Assembly: GCA_963514095.1 (NCBI GenBank)
Contig: OY741264.1
Span: forward strand, 13,624,366 to 13,688,365
DNA length: 64,000 bases
Source of the DNA: Eutrigla gurnardus
Lineage: Eukaryota > Chordata > Actinopteri > Perciformes > Triglidae
Reading direction: 5' to 3'
Below are positions 20,768-32,857 of this stretch, piece by piece. A program made the translations under genes and the position numbers. Below the pieces are notes generated by a model, which did not search any database, had not been told where the DNA came from, and saw only the letters and a list, made by a program, of their open reading frames with translations. Position 1 is the first letter of the stretch; the number at the start of each line of letters is the position of its first letter.

Positions 20768-22650
20768 GGCACTGTCCCTGACTTCCATGCATGTCATCCT
20801 AGACAGCCCTTACACCCCCAAAGCCTTCAGCATTTCTGGATGGTAAATAGTATATTCTGGGTTCCTCCAGCTGTGGTAAACTAGTTCACATGGGTCTTGC
20901 TAGATCCAGTGAATCCAGCTTGGTGAAAACCACAGAGCACCTCTGGATGATGTGATGGACCCGGACAGGACAGAGTTTTGTTTCCTGGTGTATCTGAGAC
21001 TTCAACATGTACAAAGCAGCAATAGTGGGGATTCCAGCTGTGATGGAGGAAAGCCAGTTGGTGGAGGTAAGATGGTGTCTACATGGAGGTAAGCCCCTCC
21101 TTTCTGGTGCATCTAGCATGAGTGACAGGCATTAACACATGATGGATGGACTTTATTCTGAAAGTATAAAGCTTAATTGCAGTCAACTGATAAAGCCCAA
21201 AGGTAGGGTGTGTACCACACATTTTTAAATTATTATTCAATGAGAAACTTTTAAAGTTACAGTTTGACATTCATGGAAATACACTTTTTCCGTGTATTGC
21301 TGGACACTAAGCGTCCTTTCTCCGTCCAATCAGTACAACCAGGCCAGAAACAAATACCGTGCGTGGGCTCCTCTTCAAATTAAGTTTCAAACACAAGTCT
21401 CTTTTGGCTAAACTAAGTCATAAGTGTAATATCCTTTGAACAGTGCTGTGTTCTCTCTCATTGCTGGGAAGCAGGTGTTCTGGCAGATGAATGGGGAGGT
21501 CAGTTGGTGGGTCTGACCTGATTAGCACGAAACCATTTGTCTTACTTACTGCTGCTGAGTTCACACTTTGCTACTAGTAGCACAACAGAACTATGAATGT
21601 GTTAGCATTTTGTTCTGGGTCACTGTAGGATTTAATATATGACTGATATGATATATGATATTGAATATTATTCCACTGGGTTTACCTTCTATCAGCCTCC
21701 CCCTCTCGCTAATAATTGGGTTTTTAACTGTAACACAAAGTAAGACTCTTACCAACTCCTTATAGACGATATTTCTGCAGGTTGTCTTTTTAACTCATAA
21801 GATATATATTAAAGAATTATAAGCACTCTAAGCGTTTTACATTACATGTCAACATGCATACATTCACACACACACAGATGCTGCCATGCAATGTGCCACT
21901 TGCCCATCTGGATCTAACCTTACTAATTCATGCACTATCTCTACCTCTAAACCACAGCCTAACTTCAATATTTCAGCCCACGTGTCACAGTCGCCAACCA
22001 GGTTTAGCTGCAGACAGATCAGCAGAAAATCTATCAACCTTTAACACAACACAATCAATCCCACTGTCAGACTGCCAAAGCTGCACTCAGCTGGACTGAC
22101 AGGAAGACCTCTAGCTACAAATGTAACAATCAGCTCACAAACACCATCACCTCGCCATATGGAGGACATCAATCACTGATTTCTAACCCCCTGAAATGCT
22201 TGATCATGAAGCAAAAAGTAGAACATGAATTCAACACATTAAAACTATGTCAGTTAACCGAGGCTCTCCATGTCCAGTAAAATCAGTTTGATTTATAGAG
22301 CTCTAATGTCACTTTGCTGTACGGATTGTAAAGTCCCCCGTGGCATACGAATACATTATTACATTATTATTAAGTAAAACACTAAGAAACCCCATAAATA
22401 TTGTAGACATATGATTAAGATGTATCCAGGGAGTTGTCAGCCAACTTCTCAGGTGAGAAATGTAGGCCTACATTTTATGACTGATAGATTGTAAATTGTA
22501 TCTGTCCTTACTGACCAGCTAAATAAACCATGTGATTATCATGTGAATGGCTACCATGGACATGTGGGTCATTTCAATGTTAATAAGGGCCCTTTTGTAA
22601 ATTCAATTTTATGCTTGGTTACCAAATAAGAATTTGTCATAGACAGACGC
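20768..22650. other. No gene recognised
   Basis: Intergenic. No exon, transposase or terminus pair could be supported; several frames under 85 codons are chance. Confidence 0.5.
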
Positions 22651-23450
22651 CTGTTATGGTCTTTAATTTTAAGTTCATTTCCTGTTTTATTTTGTAGTTC
22701 CCTCCCTCTTATGTCCTGTGTTTTTTTTTTTTTTTTACTTTGACATCACCCGTTGGTTTGTGGACAAGTTTGGCACTTTTGCCGTAGGCCATCTTGGATT
22801 TTGGCCGTCACCATCTTGGAATTGATTTGCAACCAGTGAAAGGAATTTACAATATTTGAACTTCCACAATTTAAGGTAAACTTGACAGTTAAGTGTTAAA
22901 ATAGTCTTAGCAGCTAATTGCATTGGTAGATAACGATGTTAGCAAGGCCATGGTAGCAACCCGTTTATCATAAGGCATAATTTACCAAATGTGAGTGAGA
23001 AGTAGAGTAATTTTCTTATAGACTTCCTTGCAACCAGAGGAGTCGCCCCCTAATGCCAGGAGATAAAATGTGAGTTTAAGGCACTTAATCGTTGACTTAA
23101 CTTTTCAGAACCGGATGTTGCCGTCTGGTTTTCCTTCCTTTTTACTGTGTAGGCCTATCACCTACTCTGTATTAGCCTTGTCAATCTTGCTGCTCTGTTC
23201 CGTTTGTCTTCACCAATCAGTTTTCAGCCTGCCCTCATGTCTGCCCACTTGTTTCTTGTTGTCTCATTAATTTCTAGGGTATTTATAGTCCTGTCTTTTC
23301 ACTATTGGTTGCCAGTTTGTAATAATTTATGTTTGGGTCTGTGTCTTTGCCTGCTGTTTCCAACCTCTGCTGGACTCTGAGCCATTCAGTGTTTCCATTT
23401 AAATAATCGGAGGAACGCCTTTGTTGAAACATTAACCTTGAAAATCATAC
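22651..23450 (+). mobile_element. Probable Ty3/gypsy solo LTR interrupted by another repeat
   Basis: Begins TGTTATGGTCTTTAATTTTA, then TTCATTTCCTGTTTTATTTTGTAG, and after an inserted repeat resumes with TTTCTTGTTGTCTCATTAATT, TATTTATAGTCCTG and TTGGTTGCCAG, a composition typical of fish gypsy LTRs. The 3' boundary is approximate. No internal gypsy coding sequence is adjacent. Confidence 0.4.
22735..23080 (+). repeat. Interspersed repeat with GGAGTCGCCCCCT end (partner at 55990-56480)
   Basis: CATCTTGGATTTTGGCCGTC, AAGGTAAACTTGACAG, AAGTGTTAAAATAGTCTTAG and AGGAGTCGCCCCCTAATGCC occur in the same order in the reverse complement of 55990-56480. A common fish intergenic repeat; class unknown to me. 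Confidence 0.75.
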
Positions 23451-23471
23451 CTCGAACGCCAAAGCATGAAA

Positions 23472-23640
23472 GAGGTTTAACATCACCCACAGACCGTCTA
23501 ATGAGGTTTACCATCACCTACATATTGTCTAATAGAGGTTTACCTCCGGCTCTACACATCTATTAGAGGAGGATTAACAGAATTAATCAGCTGCAGAACA
23601 TCTAATGACATGTGTTGTTAACCGTCTAATAGTTGTGTTA
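23472..23640. repeat. Degenerate tandem repeat around GTCTAATAGAGGTTTA
   Basis: The unit is seen at about 23472, 23495, 23527 and, more weakly, at 23560, 23605 and 23625. The spacing is irregular. Confidence 0.45.
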
Positions 23641-23642
23641 GC

Positions 23643-23812
23643 TAGTGATGTCCAAATGAAGCTGAGCCCAATAGATGGCGCTCTCTGTTCAACAAAGGGT
23701 TGAAGGCCGATATATTTCCATTGCTTTCAACCCTTTGTTGAACAGAGAGCGCCATCTATTGGGCTCAGAAAATAAAGAAAATGCTTCACGAAGCTTCATT
23801 TGGACATCACTA
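23643..23812. mobile_element. Hairpin hAT MITE with perfect 8-bp duplication (170 bp)
   Basis: Flanked by GTGTTAGC at 23635-23642 and 23813-23820. Ends TAGTGATGTCCAAATGAAGC and its reverse complement. GCCCAATAGATGGCGCTCTC through AACAAAGGGTTGAA is also mirrored, so nearly the whole element folds back. The right arm has about 22 extra bp (AAAATAAAGAAAATGCTTCACG region). Non-coding. Confidence 0.93.
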
Positions 23813-23820
23813 GTGTTAGC

Positions 23821-24289
23821 TGGGTAGAGGTTAAAAAAAACAGAGGTTTGCATTAACACATATAATATCTTTGACAAATTTGGGTTACAATCAGTGCTTT
23901 ACCTTGAATGGCACATGCTTTTGCAACTATTGGAGGTGCAAAAAGCCAAATGGGAATAGCGTTGTGTATTGTCGGGATGTGCCTAAAAAACTGCCGGAAA
24001 CTATTTTCACTCAGGTTTCCTTAAAATTCCTGAATGTAGGGTCTAGGACAGACACAAGTGAGAACATTTTAATATTATTTGCACCAACAAATCTAACTAT
24101 TACAAGTACATCTATCTATCTCACATTTAATGATTAATCCATAAATACAATAAATTGCCATTCAATGTTACGTCCTGAGATGAATCCAGGAGATGAGAGG
24201 CGTAACAAAATAATATAACCCCTGGTGGAAAAGGGAAGACAGGGAAATTAACCAATCGTTAAATAAGTCATTGTTATATAACACAAAAT
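23821..24289. other. No gene recognised
   Basis: AT-rich; the 88-codon frame at 23871 resembles nothing known to me. Confidence 0.5.
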
Positions 24290-24460
24290 AAACGGCACGC
24301 AGTTGGCGGCGTGGTTGTAGCACATGCCATGTACCAACATACATGCGCAGCAGACCCCGGGTCCTTTCCTGCATGTCACACCCCCCTCTCTCTCCTATGT
24401 TTCCTATCTGTCGACTGCTAATATAGGCGTCTATGCCTAAAGAAATCTTTAAAAAAAACT
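24290..24460 (+). mobile_element. SINE-like repeat (GGGTCCTTTCCTGCATGTCA type)
   Basis: GGCGTGGTTGTAGCACATGC then CAGACCCCGGGTCCTTTCCT, GCATGTCACACCCCCCTCTC, TTTCCTATCTGTCGACTG and GCGTCTATGCCTAAAG is the order of a very common fish tRNA-related SINE. Target duplications were not identified. Confidence 0.55.
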
Positions 24461-25489
24461 CCAGTAAAACGGTGCTCCTACAGGCTGTTCAGATTCAGCT
24501 CCTTTTGTTGCGTAACGAAAGGAGTCATTTGCATAGGCCGAACTCCTCTGCACGATGATAGGAGATATCCGGGAGGGGGCGTTTCACAACACAGCGCGGA
24601 CAGAGAGCGCGGACGGAGAGCGTGGACCGGCAGCGCTCCAGAGAGTGCAGCCTGACTTACCGGTCATGGCGCTGGGTGATCTGGCGGGTGCTCCGTGAAT
24701 AAATCCTGGTGCGGGTGAAGCTGGAGACAATCCTCTCTCTGTCTTACGCACTCTGGTGCGTCTTCACTGCTGCCTCCGGTCGGACGGAACCTGGGGGCAC
24801 GTGTCCGACAGAGCGCCGTGCACAACGGTGTGGGTCTGGTCTCTTGCGTTGCATTTTTACGGCTACGGTCCGTGTTAGCTTCTATGTGTGTGCTAACCAC
24901 TTCACATCGGACTGCTTCAGTAACGAGGGTCAGTACAAAGCTGGCTTTGCCTCGATACTGACCCTCGTAAAGGGATCTGTCCCAACCATACGGGACCAAG
25001 CAACTTCACCTGAGCCACATCGGCCATAGCGATACATCCACGTAAACATTGGCGCATGCTGCCGCATAGCGTAAGCAGCATCCTGTCTCTCTCCAAGTAG
25101 GCGATGACAGACGGAGCTCATTAGCATTTAAAGGTGCAGACACAGAAGCAGCCTCTTCTCAGCAGAGCTCATTTGAGCAACTTTTAGACAGCTGAAATTC
25201 AGGACAATGGATGGGTTTGGGGCAATGCATATCGAAAACAGTGTTGTTGGACCTCTGACAGCTGTGTGAAATTGATGAAAAACAGTATAATATGGGATCT
25301 TTAAAGACAAACTAAAAACCAAAATAGCCCACCAGCCACCCTCCTTTCAACAAAGGAGTAAAGATGACCACTGCACAACCACAAGTTCCCTCTCTCACAC
25401 ACACAATCACCCAGCACTGTGATGTACTCTGGCACACTCCTGCCTTCTCCCCGGACTGCATCTCAAAAAACATAGTGACGAGAGAAGAG
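24461..25489. other. CpG-bearing unassigned segment with a small inverted repeat
   Basis: 24570-25060 is relatively GC- and CpG-rich. ACGAGGGTCAGTA (24922-24934) is inverted as TACTGACCCTCGT (24957-24969). The end AACAGTATAATATGGGATCTTT (about 25282-25303) looks like a transposon terminus, but I could not find its partner. Frames of 106 and 111 codons on opposite strands have no recognisable similarity. Confidence 0.35.
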
Positions 25490-25552
25490 ACCACACACAC
25501 ACACACACACTTACAGTCACACGCACACACACACAGTCGCACACACACACAC
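25490..25552. repeat. Interrupted CA microsatellite
   Basis: Three CA runs separated by TTACAGT and GTCG. Confidence 0.9.
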
Positions 25553-25559
25553 AGAACTG

Positions 25560-26220
25560 GCTGTAAGGCTGTGAGGGGAAACCTTTTTTTACTGCAAATA
25601 TATAATCTGTAAAAGAAAAAACATAACATTTCTTTTACATGGTATCCTGGATTTCTGTTGCACATACTGTTAACCTTTTTTACACTATTTTTTTCTTACA
25701 TAAACTATCATTCAAGTATGTTTGCAGATACGACTGAGAGACAGCACAGATACAGTGATGTATTGAAGTGACTATTTTATTCACAGTCCCGAGACATTTG
25801 CTTTTCAGTAAGTAATTCTCCAACATTAAATCAGCCCTTAAACTTGTCTGCTTCATTTCCTTGGCAAGAGCTGTTATTGTTAAGGGCTACTTAGTCAAGA
25901 TGCATCTGCAATTAACTGGTTTATAATTGCGTCTCGTCCATTATTGATTCACTGTCCTTTAGTACGTATCTGCCAGCTGAATGAGGTCACCCAGGGAGTA
26001 AAATGATAATCATGGCTGTGTACGCCAAACCAGAGAAAAAGAAGAGCTGATTCCAATTGCTGTCCCTCAGCAGAGATTTGAAATGACAGTGTTTTAGCTA
26101 AGGACTGGACAAATATAACCCTTTACACTCCAGCCCTTTCCCCCCTCTTGACTGATATGAATCTTCAGACCTACCCAGCATTACAGGAACAGTGTTTTCA
26201 TTTATTCTTCTGTCTCTATG
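25560..26220. other. Non-coding; possible conserved regulatory sequence
   Basis: No transposon features. 25790-26060 has the unbroken, homeobox-site-like texture (CAATTAACTGG, TTTATAATTG, ATGATAATCATGG) often seen in vertebrate conserved non-coding elements. This is an impression only; no comparison was made. Confidence 0.25.
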
Positions 26221-26224
26221 ACAC

Positions 26225-26760
26225 TGATGACATTTACATGGACCAAATATTCAGGTTTTCGTCCATTCTGAAAAAGACAATCTGTTTACATGGCTGATGA
26301 AAATGAATATTTCAATAATATTCCCATCGACATGCAGCCCTTCACATTCTGATGAACGTAACAGTTGTCGCTACTCTTACCAGGATCATCTGGTCCATTT
26401 GAGGAGCTCGCCACCTCGTCCTCATCACCGGATCTCACGTCAACACCATTCTCTCCTGTGTTTGATGGTCAGTGCCCTAACATTTCATTTATCACATCGA
26501 AACATGGAAAAGTTGATCAGCAGGAGATGTTTGTGACAATAGTAGATGTGTGTCTCCTTCTCTTTGTTTTGGCCATGTATCTCTACTCCAGCTTTTCTAA
26601 CTGTTGTCTGGTTGATTTGTGTCAAACACACAGAGCTGGACATAAACAGGAAGCAGGATGTGAGTGACAAAGTGATGAAAAAAATACAAATTTAGATTCA
26701 TATAGTGAATGTGTTGTATACATGTCCAAAGAATGCTGACAAAACCTGAATAAAATCGGC
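26225..26760. mobile_element. Possible degenerate DNA transposon (TTTACATG...CATGTCC)
   Basis: Left TTTACATGGACCAAATATTC, AGGTTTTCG; right CATGTCCAAAGAATGCTGAC, AAAACCTGAATAAAAT can be read as diverged inverted ends. No duplication found. Open frames within are not recognised. Confidence 0.35.
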
Positions 26761-27871
26761 CTCAGGAAACTTGTCACATTGACTATATCTGATCAGTTGA
26801 GAATGACGCATCCTAAAAGGTTTCTCAAATCATGTGAATCTAAAATAATTGTGCCTTAATGTTTTAAGTGCAAATCCAGTAACATCCTTATTTTGGAACA
26901 CTGCTTCTTCCGGATTGCAGCGTTACAGCGTTTCATCATTTTCAAAATGATTTAGAAGAAATAATGTTCCCTTCAAAAGACGTATGAGCTTATATGAGTG
27001 TTAGTTGATGTTAAGATGTCTGCACTGTGATTGAACTCCCTGCATTAGACAAAGATGAAACCGCACCAAATAAATTGCTACTGATGGAAATAAGGTGGCC
27101 TGTCTAAGAGCCAGCACTTTCATTATTACCATTCACACTCCCATATCAGCCCCTCTGCTTTCCCTCTGGGTCCAGTGGGAGCTGTCAGTGAGGTTTTCCA
27201 TGGGGAAAAACATTTATTACTGAGAGTGCATTATAGATATGCCTGATCAATGTCTTGATTTCTATTAATACAAACATGTAACCGTCCATTGATCTCTTCA
27301 CAACATGCAGCCACCCCATTGATCAGGGCCTGCAGCTCATAGAGGCTGGTGGAGAGCGTCACTGAATACAAATTAATTTACACAGTTGAGCCTCTTAAAG
27401 AGGGAGGGTGGGATCCTGACTGGAGATGCGGAAGAAGGTCTTGTGTAATCATGTAATCCTAATTAGCAAAAAGGGGTCACTGACACTTATTCTTGCAGAA
27501 AAGATATGAGTGAGCAGCTGGACTCTAAATCCTTGCTTGAATAATGATGCAACGTATAGAGAGCATATACACATTAATTTTCCCACAGGGACTGTGATTA
27601 CTGGCCATAACGTTTCATTGGTGTGAATTAGAATGGAAATGAGCTATATAAAAGAGCTGCTTGTTACTACAGAAGCAATCTGTCAGACTTAGTACAACTT
27701 TGTTAAGTAATTGTGTTTTAATCTTGAGTTCCTCATAAAATCGTAAGGTCCGATTACACTGAGACGCATCGCTGACGAGCTTGTGGAGAGGGTGCAAATG
27801 TGGTGTTGGGCTGCAGTAGGCAGCAGAATTGGAACATGGATATTTTGAAGGAATTTATTCCAGAAAATGAT
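26761..27871. other. No gene recognised; possible conserved non-coding DNA
   Basis: Unique-looking AT-balanced sequence. 27000-27130 and 27460-27680 lack repeat features and contain homeobox-like TAATTA/ATTAATTT motifs; conservation was not tested. Confidence 0.3.
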
Positions 27872-27884
27872 TAATAATAATCCA

Positions 27885-28246
27885 TCCATCCATTGTCTAC
27901 CGCTTATGGGTCGCGGGGGGGCTGGAGCCGATCCCAGCTGTCATTGGGCGTAGGCAGGGTTCACCCTGGACAGGTAACCAGTCTCTCACAGGGCTGACAT
28001 GTAGAGACAAACAACAATTCGCTCACATTCACACCTACAGGCAATTTAGAGTCATCAATTAACCTATCCCCATCCTGCATGTCTTTGGACTGTGGGAGTA
28101 AGCCGAAGAACCCGGAGAGAACCCACGCTTACACGGGGAGAACATGCAAACTCCACACAGAAGGAACCCGAACCCGACCCAAGAATCAAACCCAGGACCC
28201 TCTCCCTGTGAGGCGACAGTGCTACCCACTACACCACCATGCAGCA
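27885..28246 (-). mobile_element. Complete tRNA-derived SINE with 13-bp target duplication
   Basis: TAATAATAATCCA flanks it at 27872-27884 and 28247-28259. On minus: tRNA-like head GGTGGTGTAGTGGGTAGCAC (A box) and CCTGGGTTTGATTCTTGGGT (B box); body GTGTGGAGTTTGCATGTTCT, CCCACAGTCCAAAGACATGC, GGTTAATTGATGACTCTAAA, CTGTCCAGGGTGAACC; 3' end AAGCGGTAGACAATGGAT with a short GGAT tail. The intact duplication points to a fairly young insertion. It is non-coding and was mobilised by a LINE in trans. Confidence 0.93.
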
Positions 28247-28259
28247 TAATAATAATCCA

Positions 28260-29214
28260 ATTATTGAATTTGTCTTAAATTAATTGGGGGCACAATAATT
28301 AAAAAAAAGAAAAATGTTGAAGCCAATTAAAAATGTATTTTAGTGTCTTAAGATATACTGTCATTTAGTAATTTTGATTAAGAATTCATTAATAACAGCT
28401 TGTACATCTGGAATTCTTTGCAGAGCAGAGGTAGATAGCTTTCATTCTTATACAGTATCAATAAACAGCAATATGTTCAAAACAATTCTTGCATTTATAT
28501 ATTTTGAGGCTCAGCAGCTCACTCTCACAGCGCTGTAGCTCAGTGGGGTGTTGTTGACAGCTGTCATTTCAGAAGCAAACACCTGCAGGTGGTTAATCAT
28601 GCCTCTGGTCTGTTGTTAAATGGATGAAACCTGCAGAACAGGAACACGAATAACTGAGCCTCCATAGATAGAAAAACTAAAATTAAAAATACACCCAGCA
28701 TGTGGAAAATCCAACGACACATCTTTATCAGGCTCCTTTAGAAGGGAGCAGATCACTGTTTGTTCTACTTCTGAATCATTAGTAGGCTGAGGCGACCACA
28801 CAACACGGCTCAGTGCATTCTGACCTGTGACATCTGATGACTGATGCAGCTCTCAGTGCTTTGACTTGAATGATTCACTCCACACACACACACATGCTGC
28901 AGATCAAAACGCATAATTGTCTGTCTCACCAATAAACATGTGTCTACTCCAGTCTGGTCTCCTTCCCACACAACGAGACTGCATTGTTTCGAATTAAGCA
29001 TATTTTCCCGTGGATGACGGATCTAATAATATTAGTTTAAAACGAGTACACACAGGGCTTTTTCCAGGAGACTGCTGTCCATGTCCCATTCACACAAAGT
29101 AATTTCGTTAATTTCGTTTTGTTTCAAAGTCATTGTCATTTTAATCCAAACCATGATGTTTTTTACAAAACCTAATCAAGTTATTTGTGTTTTGTTTCAT
29201 GTATTTATTAACCA
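28260..29214. other. No gene recognised
   Basis: AT-rich intergenic sequence with a short CA run (about 28880-28894). Confidence 0.5.
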
Positions 29215-29370
29215 CAAGTTTGAAGAGTCGAGGTGAAGTCTGAACAGGTGAGTCTTGAGCCTTTTTCGGAAGATGGCAAATTACTCTACTGTCCTGACAT
29301 TGGTCGGGAGTTCGTTCCACCACTGAGGCGCCAGAACAGAGAAGAGTCTGGACTTTGCTGAGCGACATTT
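29215..29370 (-). pseudogene. L2-like LINE, C-terminal end of ORF2
   Basis: On minus: RSAKSRLFSVLAPQWWNELP, TNVRTVE, stop, FAIFRKRLKTHLFRLHLDSS. The WNELPxxVRxxExxxxFRKRLKTHLF pattern is the conserved C-terminus of L2-type RT proteins in fish. It contains a stop and is 5'-truncated. Confidence 0.8.
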
Positions 29371-29632
29371 GTTTTATTTCAGCGATGGTGGTACCAGCCG
29401 GCAGGCTGAAGTGAAGTGCTTGTGTCAGGGCGACCAGTGTTTGAAGGAAGATGGGTGCCTTGTATTAACGATAAAAACAACCCATTTAGATTTAATAATA
29501 TGCTTAACTTCACTTCCACACTGGTTAGGTGTGTGTAACTTCCCAACCAGAGATGCTCTTCAGGAGTATGGTATTTATTTACTCATATTTTCATTGTGTC
29601 TATATCGTTCACACTGAAAATCCATCCACCGT

Positions 29633-29633
29633 G

Positions 29634-29691
<58 letters not shown>

Positions 29692-29701
29692 ACACACACA
29701 C
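29633..29701. repeat. Compound CT/TA/CA microsatellite
   Basis: CT (29633-29656), TA (29656-29688), CA (29689-29701). The long frames across it on both strands are artefacts of the repeat. Confidence 0.97.
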
Positions 29702-29717
29702 CAAACACTAAAGATAA

Positions 29718-30175
29718 TGTCACGGTTCTGCCAGGACAGTGGGAGGGATTTTTGTGTTTCTGTGTTGTGTGTTTTCCCTTGTCTGTCTTCCCCCTCCTTT
29801 TCCCTCTCACTCTCCAGCCGCTCTGGGGGGCGTGGCCGGTGGGCGTGCCGGCAGCAGAGGACCAAGCGGGCACACCTGATGCCAATCATCAAGATCACCA
29901 GCAGACTATTTAAACCTGACGTCCTCATCACTCCGGCGCCAGATTATTTCGTCCCTACGGTGATGTGTGAAGCTCTGATCTTCGTCTCTGCAAACAGTGC
30001 TTTCTCCTGCCTAGTCGTAATCTTTACTAACGCCTTTTTTGTGACTTCGCTCTCCAGAAGGACTCCAGCGTTCTCCCGTTGGACTCATCCCTGCCTGCCA
30101 GTCCACCTGCTTGCTCGTCACCTCAGCAGTCCTCTGCTAACCAGCTCGAACGGACACGTCACCCGCACATATTTA
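29718..30175 (+). mobile_element. Ty3/gypsy solo LTR or LTR fragment
   Basis: Starts TGTCACGGTTCTGCCAGGAC, a typical fish gypsy LTR start. It continues through GGGCGTGGCC, CACACCTGATGCCAATCATC and ACCAGCAGACTATTTAAACC (TATA-like) to the CCTGCCTGCCAGTCCACCTG style 3' part. No matching second LTR or internal region adjoins. It ends near an AAT microsatellite. Confidence 0.72.
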
Positions 30176-30203
30176 TTAATAATAATAATAATAATAATAA
30201 TAT
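30176..30203. repeat. AAT microsatellite
   Basis: About nine AAT units. Confidence 0.95.
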
Positions 30204-30699
30204 ATATTTGATGTTTGTTTTTATGCTGGTCACTTGTAATTCACTGTTTGTGTTCACGTTGCTAACATATATTGCACTATAAAATATATATTTTATCAGT
30301 CAGTGTTGTAAGAGAAAAGCATAACTCACATATTTATTATAGAAACAATGATTTACTTGGAAAAGTGACACATTAGAAGATACTTTGCAGATAAGAACAA
30401 TGTTTTGCAAAGCCATCCTCAAATCAAAGAGTGCATGACAGAGCTGCCAAAACCACCCTTAACTGATGTAGTGGCATTTACTTTGCTTTTAATTGACATT
30501 TCCCTGCAGGCTACCCGAGAAAGGACATGATTGCTGCCACACACTCCTCCACATCTGCATTTGTTTGGCCTGGTACTCTAGAGACATGTACAGTGAAGTG
30601 AGCTGAACATACCTAGTGTATCTTTTGGTTATCTGTCTGGTTTAAATGAACAAACATCATGTATGTCATTCATCTCTTGTGTTCCAATCATCTGTAACA

Positions 30700-30770
30700 G
30701 TTGGGCCAGGGGGCTGGAGCTCATCCACACCTGACAGTCTATCACACTTCCATGTGTTTGAACTGTGGGA
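30700..30770 (-). mobile_element. SINE fragment
   Basis: GGGGGCTGGAGCTCATCC and TTTGAACTGTGGGAGGAACC are diverged pieces of the SINE complete at 27885-28246, same (minus) orientation, with the region between them deleted. Confidence 0.45.
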
Positions 30771-30859
30771 GGAACCTGTTTTCTGTTGGGCTGAAAGATT
30801 TAGCACTGAAGCAGAAATCTGCTGTAGATTTAATAATATATGTGACATTGGATGATAAT

Positions 30860-31666
30860 GTTCATTCCAATGGAAATAATCTCACCATCCAATATTCTCA
30901 TAAAAAGTTACGGTGTATTGTTCTAGCTGCACTATAAGAAAAAACTACATAGACAAAATAAAGAGATCATGTCCTTGCACAAAATGACCAGAACCTTTTC
31001 CATTAAGTTTATCTGCATTTGATTCAACTCTCGGAGAGAAAATTATGTCCATTTATAGTATATGGACTGTACCATTACAGACACTTTTGTCAAAAAAATA
31101 GATTACATGAAATTATAGGAAATAACAGAAAAAATGAATTGCACCTTCAAACTTCCCCTAGAGCCAAAAAATGTGTCTGTTTGCTCCCATTTTTTTAAAT
31201 AGGATGTAAAATTAAATTAATAAATTAAATCAGATAAATAATATGAATAAAAGCTCTGGCTGGATATTATATTTCTATGCACATTTTTTCGAAACAATAC
31301 TGAAACCCCCTTAAAAAAACACAGTCGGGACTAAGTTTACATGTTTAGTTCCACTGAGCTCGGAGCATAGACATACTGTCACTATGTTTTTTGACAAGCA
31401 GAACTTCCCCGTGGTGGCTGTCTCAAACACAGCAGCCTGTAGGGGCTGCTAAATCTGACAAGGTGTGCATGTGCGTTCAGGCTTCAGCCTTTTAGTTATT
31501 CCTTGGGATTCCATGCATCATTTTACTCTCCCCCAGCGGCTGCACTGGAAGAGGTTTTTAAAATGCTGACACATGTGGTGAGTGCCTTTAAAAGCATGGG
31601 CAACACTGGAGAAAAAACCTGCTCCCCAAAGATTTGGAGGAGACTTGTGTCAAAACACAATATTAC

Positions 31667-31670
<4 letters not shown>
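30860..31670. other. No gene recognised
   Basis: AT-rich intergenic sequence. Confidence 0.5.

Positions 31671-31739
<69 letters not shown>
31671..31739. repeat. TG microsatellite (about 34 units)
   Basis: Long uninterrupted TG tract; the frames on both strands over it are artefacts. Confidence 0.98.
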
Positions 31740-31740
<1 letters not shown>

Positions 31741-32857
31741 TTGTCAAACCCCAGAGCCCATGATAACAGGCTGCTGCAGAGGGCAGCAGGGTCTGTGAGC
31801 TCCTGTTTGGTGCTCCTGTGCTTTAAATATTCAGCTCTTGGACGTCGAGAATAAAATCATCATCCCTAAAAAGAAGCACTCTGAGGGGAGTCTGGCTCAA
31901 ACTAAATAAATTGCACACTCACATCCATTTGCGGTAAACTCCACTTTTCACTTGTTACTTGCATGACTGCTTTACTTTACTTTCTGGAGCCCCAAAAAGA
32001 GTTGGTACCTGTGGGTGTTCAAGGTAGAGGACTAAATGCAGCACTGAGTCATGCATGTTTAAGTCCAGAATAGATCTTAACGCACAGTATAAATTCTTGT
32101 TTGACACTCATTATCGTTCTAATCTTAGCTGACACAGTAGTCGGAATAGAATCAGCTGATGAATATTGAATAATAAAATAATAAAGCGGTCTATACATTA
32201 ATTCCGATTCTGATTCACAACACACCCCGCCACAAAAAGATGCAAAGGCTACATGATCAAATTTGATGTAGAATAATCCTAAAATAACTCACATTGGGTG
32301 ATTACACATTTAAATTCTGGTATTGGAGTCTCAAGCTGTAGTTGTAATTTTAGAGCAATGATCCAAATCTAAAAAGAAAAACGGGCAGAAAGTTTAGAGC
32401 GAAGCATCAAAACCTTAACTTTTGTAAACTTAAACAAAGGCACCAACAAAACAGACATTTTCTCCTTTTCACTTGTTTACAGTTTTATAACACACTTATT
32501 ACCAAACACTGTTTCTGACATTAGAAACACACAAGATTCAAGAATCTCTTACAGTCATTGGGAAAACACTTCAGCATTTAAAACAGACCTGAAAGTGGCA
32601 GCAAACACATGAAAACATTTACATACTAATTGAACACCAAGCCTGAGCCTTAGCACCACAAATAGACCTCAGGTGAGATCCACTCTTGAGTGAGAACTTA
32701 ACAAACATCGAGGAAGTGAGAGGAAGAGAGAGAGGACGATGAAAACAAAGACGAGGACAATGACATTGCTGGTGATGTGGACCAGATCCAAAACCACCCA
32801 ACATCCCTTACAATACCATTCATTGTTGTTTTAATTCATTTTGTTTCAGTAACAGTA
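31740..32857. other. No gene recognised
   Basis: Intergenic AT-rich DNA with no supported feature. Confidence 0.5.

Noticed and set aside
24570..25050. CpG-rich stretch as a gene promoter with a first exon
   Set aside because: No convincing start codon context, domain or donor-acceptor pair; a possible transposon terminus follows at about 25290.
29575..29931. 118-codon frame on minus and 105-codon frame on + over a microsatellite
   Set aside because: Composition is dictated by CT/TA/CA repeats and LTR sequence.
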